A DNA stretch of 12,129 bases from Bacteroides_F sp964482605 (lineage in GTDB: Bacteria; Bacillota; Clostridia; Lachnospirales; Lachnospiraceae): assembly GCA_964482605.1 (NCBI GenBank), contig CAYZYS010000066.1:1-12129 (forward strand), read 5' to 3'. Under the pieces are notes generated by a model that worked only from the letters and a program-made list of their open reading frames with translations, was not told where the DNA came from and did no database searches. Both the position numbers and the translations under genes were made by a program. This document shows, in pieces, positions 1 through 6,694 of this stretch (positions are counted from its first letter, which is position 1; each line of letters starts with the position of its first letter).

Positions 1-407
1 TGAAGCAAAAATACAGGTTTGAAAAGGTTGGGCTGACGGAGGCTTCCGGCAAGGCACGTGATGAGGCGCATGATGTAGTACACGGTGAGGCACGTGATGA
101 GGCGCATGATGTAGCACACGGTGAGGCGCATGATGTGGTATATGATGATGCGCAGGATAAGGTGCGGGATTTGGGTGAGGGTGGGATTAACCCGCTTCTC
201 ATACAGTTTCTTGATGCCGACAGCTACCGTGAAAAGCTTAATGTGCTTGCGTTGGTTCACCTTAAGATGGATGAGAGGCTGTTGAGTGACATTGCTTTAA
301 GCATGGATGAGGTGCTTCCGGAGGGTTCGCTTGAGGAGCAGTTTGCCTCATTGAAGAATTGTGTCATGACGCATGCAAAATATGAGGAGAGCAACAGGCT
401 GAGGTAG
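1..407 (+). CDS. Hypothetical protein, 5' end at or beyond the window edge
   Basis: The frame is open from the window edge to a TAG at 405-407. The codon straddling the edge ends in TG, followed by KQKYRFEKVGL, so the true start could be an NTG codon beginning one base outside, or the gene could extend further. I do not recognise the family. Residues near the N-terminus form a His/Asp/Glu-rich tandem repeat of 12 residues (GEARDEAHDVVH type); the remainder, beginning around GINPLLIQFLDADSYREKL, looks like a compact mostly helical cytoplasmic domain with no membrane segment or signal peptide. An internal ATG at 135 gives a 90-residue version, but nothing like a ribosome binding site supports it. 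The lipoprotein gene follows after 34 bases and both probably share the terminator at 793-845. Confidence 0.6.
   Translation, partial: KQKYRFEKVGLTEASGKARDEAHDVVHGEARDEAHDVAHGEAHDVVYDDAQDKVRDLGEGGINPLLIQFLDADSYREKLNVLALVHLKMDERLLSDIALSMDEVLPEGSLEEQFASLKNCVMTHAKYEESNRLR
48..143 (+). repeat. 36-bp in-frame tandem repeat, 2.7 copies
   Basis: Copies at 48-83 and 84-119 differ at only three bases; a third copy at 120-143 is shortened by 12 bases. Each full copy encodes G-(E/K)-A-R-D-E-A-H-D-V-(V/A)-H. Both the period and the 12-base deletion are multiples of three, so the reading frame is kept, which argues for selection on the protein and supports the frame being coding from the window edge. Confidence 0.85.
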
Positions 408-441
408 CCTGGCGGATGTCACACTGATGCATGGAGGATAT

Positions 442-786
442 ATGGGAAGAATTGTCAATGCTGTTAGGAAAACCCTGTGGGCTGCCGTGACGGCGGCAGC
501 GCTGATGGGGCTTGTTGCCTGCGGTACCAAGAGCGTTGTGGGGACTTGGTCGGCACAGCAGGGTGAAACAACCATAACATACGTGTTTAATGAAGATGGA
601 AGTGGAAGCATGGACATTGGCAGCGGCATAACGCTGCCGATTACATATGAGACTGACAAGGATACGCTTACACTTAAGTATTCAATGCTGGGAAGTGAGG
701 TGAGCATGGAATATGGCTATGTCCTGTCCAAGAAGACGCTCACGCTCACGGATGGGGATTCAAGCGTCACGCTGGAACAGCAGTGA
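442..786 (+). CDS. Small secreted lipoprotein with GTW-type beta domain
   Basis: A 114-residue protein with a typical lipoprotein signal: basic n-region (R3, R9, K10), hydrophobic stretch, and lipobox L24-V-A-C27. Lipidation at Cys27 would anchor it to the outer face of the cytoplasmic membrane. The mature part has GTW at 34-36, then a strand-rich sequence (ITYVFNEDGSGSM, TLTLKY, TLTLTDGDSSVTLEQ) resembling the small lipocalin-like or DUF5640-type domains found in clostridial lipoproteins; that assignment is from memory of the pattern and no ligand can be given. The start at 442 is chosen because GGAGG at 433-437 lies just upstream, though the spacing of 4 bases is short; an in-frame ATG at 427 would add five residues but has no ribosome binding site. 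The gene ends directly before a strong terminator. Confidence 0.8.
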   Translation: MGRIVNAVRKTLWAAVTAAALMGLVACGTKSVVGTWSAQQGETTITYVFNEDGSGSMDIGSGITLPITYETDKDTLTLKYSMLGSEVSMEYGYVLSKKTLTLTDGDSSVTLEQQ

Positions 787-792
787 TGATGG

Positions 793-845
793 TGGCTTTC
801 GGCTGCGGTGCTTTGTTGCACCGGCCGGAGGCCATTTGTTTTATG
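793..845 (+). terminator. Rho-independent terminator after the lipoprotein gene
   Basis: Arms 793-811 and 818-834 form a long hairpin: TGGCTTTC pairs with GGAGGCCA (two G-U pairs), then GGC with GCC, then CGGTGC with GCACCG, with a two-base bulge (TG, 804-805) and loop TTTGTT. A T-rich run (TTTGTTTTATG) follows. It lies 7 bases after the lipoprotein stop and separates the upstream genes from the secretion operon. Confidence 0.85.
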
Positions 846-883
846 TCTTATTCATGGATGAAAATGAAAATGGAATTGCCCTC

Positions 884-912
884 TTTACATTTTCAATGAA
901 ATGTTATAGAAT
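884..912 (+). promoter_or_regulatory. Sigma-A type promoter of the secretion operon
   Basis: TTTACA at 884-889 and TAGAAT at 907-912 are separated by 17 bases; each hexamer matches the consensus at 5 of 6 positions. The predicted transcription start near 919 leaves a leader of about 30 bases before the ATG at 950. The leader contains no Shine-Dalgarno-like sequence. The promoter sits between the terminator at 793-845 and the first operon gene, where a promoter is expected. The wider -10 context TGTTATAGAAT recurs exactly in the promoter at 9673-9701. Confidence 0.7.
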
Positions 913-949
913 AACAATCACCTAAAAATCTTTTATCAAACTAATCCCC

Positions 950-1786
950 ATGACTGACATTTACATGAACATAGTTTTTTGGAGTCCCTTGAGGGGGCAT
1001 GGTGCGACCACGTCCAATCTTACCTGTATGGCAATCATGTCCTCGCTTATGTATAATTTCAGGACAGTCTCGTTTCAGAGTGCATTTTCCAACAATTACC
1101 TTGACCAGACATTTTTGGGGAGTAAAAGGGCAAGACCGCCGGTGGTCTCTGAGGAGTTCACGGCTTACGGCGGAAAGGGCATAGACGGTGTCATCAACAG
1201 TCTGGAGATGAGCTCCTACATTAGTGAGAATATTAATGATTATACTGTGGAGGTCATGAAAAACCTTAATTATTATATTCCGTCCACCAAGAGGAGCAAT
1301 GAGCAGGTGTTTAACATGCGCCTTGCAAGGTCACTGCCGGAGCTTTTGAAGACCTGCGGTGACAATTTCGACATAACATTCATAGACCATCACGGACTTG
1401 ATGATGGAATATCACGCACAATTCTTGATGAGGCAGACCTTTGCGTCATCAATCTGAGCCAGAATCCGGAGCTAATCACTTACGCCAAGGAAAAGTCAAA
1501 AAAGATTAACCTTACCTGTAATTCAATGTATATCATTGGGCGGTATGACGAGTCGAATAAATATACTGAGAGCACCATTGCAAAAAGGCTTGAGGTGCCA
1601 AGGCAGGACATAGGGGTGATTCCCTACAACAGTGAGTTCATGGATGCCGTGCTGTCAGGCAACACCAAGGAGTTTCTGCGTGCCAACATGCACTGTACAA
1701 GGAAAAGCCCCAATTACCAGTTCATGCAGGAGACAAAGGATTTGACCTACAAGCTGATGACAAAGGCAGGTATGCTGAATGTCTAG
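950..1786 (+). CDS. TadZ/CpaE-like MinD-family protein with degenerate P-loop
   Basis: A 278-residue protein with the layout of the MinD/ParA/TadZ superfamily. The nucleotide-binding loop is SPLRGHGATTSNL (12-24): aligned to KGGxGKTT, the signature lysine is Leu14 and the P-loop lysine is Ala19, so both lysines are missing while G16, G18, T20 and T21 remain. A Walker-B-like strand ends at FID146, followed by a helix and the strand DLCVINLSQNPE as in MinD. TadZ/CpaE proteins help place Tad pilus machines in the cell and many have atypical ATPase motifs, so a localisation or scaffold role for the machine encoded next is likely; ATP hydrolysis is doubtful. The start could be ATG 950 or ATG 965; neither has a ribosome binding site. 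The gene overlaps the next by 8 bases. Confidence 0.75.
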   Translation: MTDIYMNIVFWSPLRGHGATTSNLTCMAIMSSLMYNFRTVSFQSAFSNNYLDQTFLGSKRARPPVVSEEFTAYGGKGIDGVINSLEMSSYISENINDYTVEVMKNLNYYIPSTKRSNEQVFNMRLARSLPELLKTCGDNFDITFIDHHGLDDGISRTILDEADLCVINLSQNPELITYAKEKSKKINLTCNSMYIIGRYDESNKYTESTIAKRLEVPRQDIGVIPYNSEFMDAVLSGNTKEFLRANMHCTRKSPNYQFMQETKDLTYKLMTKAGMLNV

Positions 1787-3350
1787 CCGCAAAAGGGCTG
1801 CAGCAGGCGGCCTGCCGGGACTTGAAGAGCTTGTCATGCTGGTGTCGGGTGCATTTAACCAGCTTCTCCGCGAAAATGTGTACGAGGCAAATCTTAGCAG
1901 GCGTGAGTATGAGATGCTTGAAGTCAGGAAGAAGAAGCTGCGCCACGCCCTTAAGGTATGTGCACTTGGTGACCTGGAGGCAAAGTCATACATCAAGGGT
2001 CTTGTGGCGGATGTGCTTGTTGAGCGCTACCATGTGGACAGTGACAACATAAACAGCCTGATTGACTTTGGCAATCCTGACAGGCTGACACCATGGGACA
2101 TGTTCCAGATTCTTCTTGTGAGGTACAGGGAAAGCTATGGCATGGATGCCCTGCAAGAGCTGTTTTGCCAGTCGGGCTGGGAGGGCAGGGGAATCATAAG
2201 GGCGGAGGATGTGTGGAGTGCGTATATGGGGTGCATGCCCATGCTTGGCTTTGTGGAAAAGCTGGAGGTGGTCACACAGCGCATATACTGCCTTTACAAG
2301 GGGCTTGGCGTTGCGGATGACATAAGGGAGCTTAAGGTTGATGGCGTGTCCGGCGGTGTGTCAGGTAGTGACGCCTCACAGAAGTCCCTTTGGGTGTTCA
2401 TGGGCGGAAGGTCGGTCAACCTTGAGTTCCTGAAGTTTGGAAGTGACAGGGAGCTTGAACGGATATGTAGCAACATATACCGCCATAACCGTCCGGGGCA
2501 TTTGTCAAGGAGCAGGGGGTACATTGTCAATGACATGGCTGACCATTCAAGGGTTGTCGTGGCAAGGCCGCCGTTTTGTGAAAGCTGGGTATTTTTCGTG
2601 AGGAAATTTGACAAGCAGGGCAGACGCCATGTGGGTGAGCTTTATGACCAGCCAAACCATGAGCTGGTTGAAAGGCTTCTGGCGCTTTTGGTGAAGGGCT
2701 GCCAGAACTGCGCCATAACAGGTGCGCAGGGAAGTGGAAAGACCACGCTTCTGATGACTTTAATCGAGCATATTCCGGAGGATTACAACTTAAGAATACA
2801 GGAGCTTGCCTTTGAACTGCATTTGAGGGACATTTACCCTGAGAGGAATATAGTGACCTTCAGGGAAACTGATTCCATAAGCGGGCAGGAGGGGCTTGAC
2901 CTCCAGAAGAAGACGGATGGGACCGTGAACATACTGGGGGAGGTGGCGACTGCGCCTGTTGCGGGCTGGATGATACAGATGGGGCTTACGGCATCACTTT
3001 TCACGCTGTTCACGCACCATGCCAAGACAACGAAAAGCCTTGTGAGCGCCATGGTCAATGCCCTTCTGTCTGAGGGGATATACAGGGATGAGGCAGCAGC
3101 CACAAGGCAGGTTGTCGAGGTCATCAGGTTTGACATCCATGTTGGAATCGGTGGAGATGGCGTGCGAAGGCTTGAAAGAATATGCGAGATAGTAAGGCTT
3201 GATGAAGGCTATGGCATACGTGAGCTTGTGGCATATGAAAACGGCGAATATGTGCATAAGGGAAGGATAAGCCATGAAACGGCTGTCCTCATGTGCATGC
3301 ACATGCAGGCGGGGGATGCGGAGGTGCTGCTGAATGAATTTGCTGAATGA
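1779..3350 (+). CDS. cpaF: CpaF/TadA-type secretion ATPase
   Basis: A 523-residue hexameric-type ATPase of the T2SS/T4P/T4SS family that would power filament assembly from the cytoplasmic side of the membrane. The N-terminal 200 or so residues are divergent; a CpaF-like region follows, with Walker A GAQGSGKTT at 315-323. Next come the acidic-strand region around FELHLRDIYPERN, Walker B ILGEV at 385-389 with Glu388, and the His box FTLFTHHAKTT at 408-418. In most CpaF proteins the Walker B segment reads GEVRG; here it is GEVAT, so the arginine is absent. The start at 1779 overlaps the TadZ-like gene, with a weak GGCAGG 8 bases upstream, and translation is probably coupled. The 3' end overlaps the platform gene by 17 bases. 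ATPase identity is secure; the exact subfamily (Tad-like rather than other type IV filament) rests on context. Confidence 0.9.
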   Translation: MSSRKRAAAGGLPGLEELVMLVSGAFNQLLRENVYEANLSRREYEMLEVRKKKLRHALKVCALGDLEAKSYIKGLVADVLVERYHVDSDNINSLIDFGNPDRLTPWDMFQILLVRYRESYGMDALQELFCQSGWEGRGIIRAEDVWSAYMGCMPMLGFVEKLEVVTQRIYCLYKGLGVADDIRELKVDGVSGGVSGSDASQKSLWVFMGGRSVNLEFLKFGSDRELERICSNIYRHNRPGHLSRSRGYIVNDMADHSRVVVARPPFCESWVFFVRKFDKQGRRHVGELYDQPNHELVERLLALLVKGCQNCAITGAQGSGKTTLLMTLIEHIPEDYNLRIQELAFELHLRDIYPERNIVTFRETDSISGQEGLDLQKKTDGTVNILGEVATAPVAGWMIQMGLTASLFTLFTHHAKTTKSLVSAMVNALLSEGIYRDEAAATRQVVEVIRFDIHVGIGGDGVRRLERICEIVRLDEGYGIRELVAYENGEYVHKGRISHETAVLMCMHMQAGDAEVLLNEFAE

Positions 3351-4941
3351 GCTTGTTGCAAGAATAAGCTTTCGCATGTCGGTGCTGTATCCGCAAAGCC
3401 CCACAAGGATAAGGCAGGAAACCCGAAGGCTGCTTGTGAAAAGGGGCTGTCTTGGCGCGGGGATTATACTGTTTTTCGTGATGTTTTCAAGGGATGTGTA
3501 CTGGGTGGCAATAAGCATTCTCTTGGTGGCGGTGGTGGGTTTTGTCTACGAAGCCTCCGTGTACAACAGGCTGAGGGTAAGGATGCTGGGTCAGCTTGAG
3601 GAATTTTTAAATCAGCTTGTGTTTAATTACAGGTATTCGAGGAGCATTGAGGAGGCAATGTTTGACACTGTGGCATCGTCCCCCTATGACATTGGGCTGC
3701 ACGGAAGCTTCATGCAGGAGCTTCTTGACAGGGATGACTATGAGGAGACACTTGAGTATTATGCCAGCGTATGCCCTGATTCCTATTTCCTGATGTTTTT
3801 TTCGCTGTGCCATATCGTGAAAAATGAGGGCGACAGTGAGGAGGCTGACGGTTCAATGTTCATAGACAGCATTAACCTTCTCATTGAGGACATTAACGAG
3901 GATCTCACCCGCCACACAAGGCTTGCCAATGCATTTACGGGGCTTTTGCCGGTGTCTGTCATGCCTGTTTTTTTCATGAAGCCCATGGAGCTTTGGGCAA
4001 TGGCAAATGTGGACGGGCTTGGGGATTATTACAGGGGGACGGCGGGAGTGCTTGGGACATTGGCGGTTGCTGCGATGTCCATAATTGTGTTCTGGATGGT
4101 TGGCAGGATGCAGTACCCTTATGTCATGCAGCGAAGGAAAAGCAGGCTTGTGGAGCTTCTGACCTATGGCGCGGGGGATGACAGTGCCTATGGTGCCATG
4201 GTTGAAGGGCTTCAAAACCATTTTATCAACAGGAATTATGGGAAATACAAGAGGCTTTCTGTGATACTAAGGCAGGCCTGCTGTGAACTTAATGTGAGGG
4301 AGTTCAAGGTGAAGCAGGCTTTGTATGGGGTGGCTGGCGGAGTTTTGTGCCTGCTGCTTTCATCAGGGCTTTGCATGGGGGCGCTGCCGAGGGTGGGGCT
4401 TGTGCTGGCAGGGGCTTTTCTGGGCTACTGGCTTCCGATTGTGATTATTGCATTTTCGCAGGCAACGGTAAGGAATGACATTGCCAATGAGGTGATAAGG
4501 CTGCAGTCTGCCGTGTGGATGTGCGTGAAGCAGGATGGCGTGGATGTACCTGTGATTTTGTCACATATGGAAATGGTGGCGGTGCATTTTAAGGAGCCCA
4601 TAATCAAGGCGCTTGACGGTTATGACGGCAGCGGGCTGGAGGCACTGGAGACATTGCGTGATGAGGCGTATGACAAGACCTTTGCGAGGCTTGTTGACGG
4701 TCTGATTGCATGTGACGAGCTTTCCGTCCCTGATGCATTTGCCAACATTGGCATGGAGAGAAAATACAACATTCGTAAAAGAAGGATGACTGAGGAGAAG
4801 CTGATTCAGGACAGGGGTGCGCTGGCGCGGTTTGTGGCATTCATTCCAATGATGTCGTCAATTGTGCTAAAGCTGATTCTTCCCTTTATCATGGAGGGGA
4901 TGAATGAGCTTCTTGCACTGACCTCTGAGCTGCAGTTTTAA
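3334..4941 (+). CDS. TadB/TadC-like membrane platform protein, apparently two modules fused
   Basis: A 535-residue integral membrane protein with about seven hydrophobic segments: roughly 38-52, 56-72, 200-217, 236-259, 329-350, 353-374 and 510-530. Two helical cytoplasmic stretches (about 75-195 and 380-505) each follow a pair of membrane segments, as in the T2SSF domains of TadB and TadC. TadB and TadC are usually separate proteins of about 300 residues; the length here and the repeated layout suggest both in one chain. The second stretch contains ANEVIRLQSAVWMCVKQDG, which resembles the start of a T2SSF helix bundle. Such proteins form the inner-membrane platform contacted by the ATPase. 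GGAGG at 3320-3324 lies 9 bases before the ATG. The fusion reading is inference; a single divergent TadC-like protein is the alternative. Confidence 0.75.
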   Translation: MNLLNELVARISFRMSVLYPQSPTRIRQETRRLLVKRGCLGAGIILFFVMFSRDVYWVAISILLVAVVGFVYEASVYNRLRVRMLGQLEEFLNQLVFNYRYSRSIEEAMFDTVASSPYDIGLHGSFMQELLDRDDYEETLEYYASVCPDSYFLMFFSLCHIVKNEGDSEEADGSMFIDSINLLIEDINEDLTRHTRLANAFTGLLPVSVMPVFFMKPMELWAMANVDGLGDYYRGTAGVLGTLAVAAMSIIVFWMVGRMQYPYVMQRRKSRLVELLTYGAGDDSAYGAMVEGLQNHFINRNYGKYKRLSVILRQACCELNVREFKVKQALYGVAGGVLCLLLSSGLCMGALPRVGLVLAGAFLGYWLPIVIIAFSQATVRNDIANEVIRLQSAVWMCVKQDGVDVPVILSHMEMVAVHFKEPIIKALDGYDGSGLEALETLRDEAYDKTFARLVDGLIACDELSVPDAFANIGMERKYNIRKRRMTEEKLIQDRGALARFVAFIPMMSSIVLKLILPFIMEGMNELLALTSELQF

Positions 4942-4957
4942 TGGAGGTGTGAGGTAT

Positions 4958-5407
4958 ATGGAGAATAGTCTTAAGGGACTCATGCTTGCGGCCGGCACGA
5001 TAGTTACGTGCCTTATCATAAGCCTTGGCTTTTTCATTGCCAAGGAGGCGAAGGATTCGGCGACCACGGGAGCCAACCAGATAAGCAAGCTGAACAACGA
5101 ATTTGTTGACAATGACAAGGTGATATATGATGCCACTGAGGTGTCAGGCAGCGAGGTGATTAACTGCATAAGGAAGTTTCGAAATGAAACCCTTGGAATA
5201 GTGGTGACGACGAAGAAGGGAACCACATCCTACCACTATACGGTTGATGAGAAGAACGGAAGCCTTTCAAAGGCATCCAAGAGCGAGTACAAGACCAGCA
5301 TGGAGATAACCGACAAGGAGTACATCAATCCCACGGCAAGGTTTTCGGGGGCTGTTGTCCGGGATGCCAATGATACAATCATAGGCATTAAATTTGTGCA
5401 GAATTAG
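4958..5407 (+). CDS. Pilin-like or pseudopilin-like protein with one N-terminal membrane segment
   Basis: A 149-residue protein with a seven-residue N-terminus (MENSLKG), a hydrophobic segment at about 8-28, then a soluble domain of about 120 residues rich in Lys, Thr and Ser. The K-G before a hydrophobic helix is reminiscent of a prepilin leader, but the glutamate expected at position +5 of mature pilins is absent, so processing is uncertain. Position directly after the platform gene is where Tad loci carry pilins and TadE/TadF-type pseudopilins, which supports a structural role outside the membrane. I choose ATG 4958 because GGAGG at 4943-4947 is 10 bases upstream; the in-frame GTG at 4949 would sit only one base from it. 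The family is not recognised with certainty. Confidence 0.7.
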   Translation: MENSLKGLMLAAGTIVTCLIISLGFFIAKEAKDSATTGANQISKLNNEFVDNDKVIYDATEVSGSEVINCIRKFRNETLGIVVTTKKGTTSYHYTVDEKNGSLSKASKSEYKTSMEITDKEYINPTARFSGAVVRDANDTIIGIKFVQN

Positions 5408-5449
5408 TTTAAAAATTAATGCATAAAATGCCTGCGGAATGGAGGGAAT

Positions 5450-5617
5450 ATGGAGAATCTGATGGAGATTCTGGAGCTGTGTGCAGGGATTATCCTCATT
5501 TTGCTCGCCGTGTCAGTGCTGTATGGGGAGCTTACCCTGCTGGACGGCTGCGTGGATGGGCTGTGGGGTGTCATGCGCGGCAACAGGCTGTGGCATGTGA
5601 GGGAATGGTGGCAGTGA
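5450..5617 (+). CDS. 55-residue single-pass membrane peptide of the secretion operon
   Basis: A very short gene not seen by simple length cut-offs. The protein begins MENLMEILELCAG, has a strongly hydrophobic segment at about 10-25 (IILILLAVSVLYG), and ends with a Trp-rich basic tail (RGNRLWHVREWWQ). GGAGG at 5441-5445 precedes the ATG by 4 bases; ATG 5462 with GGAG 6 bases upstream is an alternative start. Its stop overlaps the next start in TGATG, which indicates translational coupling and is good evidence that it is a real gene. The size and layout fit a minor pilin-like or Flp-sized component of a Tad-type filament, but no Flp motif is visible, so this is inference. Confidence 0.65.
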   Translation: MENLMEILELCAGIILILLAVSVLYGELTLLDGCVDGLWGVMRGNRLWHVREWWQ

Positions 5618-6060
5618 TGTATGATGCATTTTCAAAGATGACCGCCATATTGCTGGGGGTGGTGCTGACGTTAGTGCTTCCACTACAGTATGCACGCTCA
5701 AGGCTGGTGACGATGGAGGACATGTACGTGCTTGAGGGTTCGGTTGAGCTGGTTGATTCCATAAGGAACACGGGGCAGGTGACGAGGGACATGTATGTTT
5801 CCTACATGGGCAGGCTGCAGACGCTGCCGGACAGGTACGTGGCGGAGGTTGACAGGACTGCCCCCGTGATTGTGAATGGGCAGGTCGAAAAAAGTTACTA
5901 TGACAGTTCCGACATAGAGGCTGTAATCTATGGCGGGGAATCAGCCTACGGCTTTAGGAAGGGCGATTACATAAGAATCAGGGTGAAGCGTGTTTCCAAT
6001 GGCGGGGCTGAATGGCTGGTGTGCAGCTACGGAGGTTACGTCAACAATGAAATATACTGA
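5617..6060 (+). CDS. Pseudopilin-like protein with N-terminal membrane segment
   Basis: A 147-residue protein starting at the ATG that overlaps the previous stop (TGATG at 5615-5619). Residues 8-25 form the only membrane segment (MTAILLGVVLTLVLPLQYA), followed by an extracytoplasmic domain of about 120 residues that is strand-rich near its end (YIRIRVKRVSN, EWLVCSYGGYV). The segment FSKMTAILLGVVL has the general look of a TadE/TadG-like N-terminus without a diagnostic motif. The frame is open further upstream to 5419, but that extension overlaps the 55-residue gene in another frame and encodes a non-hydrophobic, Arg/Trp-rich sequence, so it is rejected. The next gene starts 14 bases before this one ends. 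Confidence 0.7.
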   Translation: MYDAFSKMTAILLGVVLTLVLPLQYARSRLVTMEDMYVLEGSVELVDSIRNTGQVTRDMYVSYMGRLQTLPDRYVAEVDRTAPVIVNGQVEKSYYDSSDIEAVIYGGESAYGFRKGDYIRIRVKRVSNGGAEWLVCSYGGYVNNEIY

Positions 6061-6637
6061 CATGGTGCTTGTGTTTTTGATGCTGTTTGTATGCGGGGTA
6101 CTTCCGGTTGATTACCGCCTGAAGGTGCTGGAGAGGCAGCAGCTTGTTGACATTAATTATGACCGGCTTTTTGACACGGCAGTGTATGACAGTGTTGAAA
6201 GAAATTACGAGCTTGACGGAATGGTGGGAAGCATAAATCCTGACGGTGCATGGAAGACACTTGTGACGGGGCTTGGCGAGAATATGAGGGTCAGCACTGA
6301 CAGCTTTGTGATGGCTGCGGTCATAGAGGATGACGGCTTTTGGCTGCGGGATGGTGACGGCTTTTTGTGGGAGGCATTTGAGGGTCTTGACAGGGAGAGC
6401 CGTATCCTGCAGTTTGGCGGGGTACTTGAGGAGAGGATTAACGAAAGGGTTGCCATGAAGGGCGGCTCTGACATGTATTATGTCACATTTCCCCTTGAAA
6501 GGGCGGATGACTGGTACAACACAATGCCGGAAAAGGGGATGTTTGTCGTGTATGACAACGGAATCGGGGGACGAATGGACCTCGTTGTGTCCGGCGCGGA
6601 AATCCGGCAGCGAGAGGGCATTTTGGTTACATTGTGA
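6047..6637 (+). CDS. Pseudopilin-like protein, larger N-terminally anchored component
   Basis: A 196-residue protein with a hydrophobic N-terminus (MKYTDMVLVFLMLFVCGVLP, 1-20) and a soluble domain of about 170 residues rich in Asp, Glu and aromatic residues (for example DDGFWLRDGDGFLWEAFEGL). The start at 6047 has GGAGG at 6031-6035, 11 bases upstream; the frame continues to an ATG at 5990, but that would place a hydrophilic stretch before the membrane segment and overlap the previous gene more deeply. The overlap of 14 bases with the gene before it suggests coupled expression. The layout matches a minor pilin or pseudopilin in the same machine. No family is recognised. Confidence 0.65.
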   Translation: MKYTDMVLVFLMLFVCGVLPVDYRLKVLERQQLVDINYDRLFDTAVYDSVERNYELDGMVGSINPDGAWKTLVTGLGENMRVSTDSFVMAAVIEDDGFWLRDGDGFLWEAFEGLDRESRILQFGGVLEERINERVAMKGGSDMYYVTFPLERADDWYNTMPEKGMFVVYDNGIGGRMDLVVSGAEIRQREGILVTL

Positions 6638-6694
6638 CGCAAACATCACAAAGTAGCCTTGGTGGAATGAAGATTAATAAGGATTGGAGGATGA

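Noticed and set aside
713..925. Plus-strand open frame after the lipoprotein
   Set aside because: It starts inside the lipoprotein gene in another frame and runs through the terminator hairpin and the operon promoter; a shadow frame.
3290..3305. Perfect 16-bp palindrome CATGTGCATGCACATG near the end of the ATPase gene
   Set aside because: It encodes the Met/Cys/His run near the C-terminus, has no loop or T-tract, and no partner site was seen elsewhere; probably chance.
5419..5616. Upstream extension of the 147-residue pseudopilin-like gene
   Set aside because: It overlaps the 55-residue membrane peptide gene in another frame, encodes an implausible Arg/Trp-rich stretch before the membrane segment, and the TGATG junction at 5615-5619 gives a better start.
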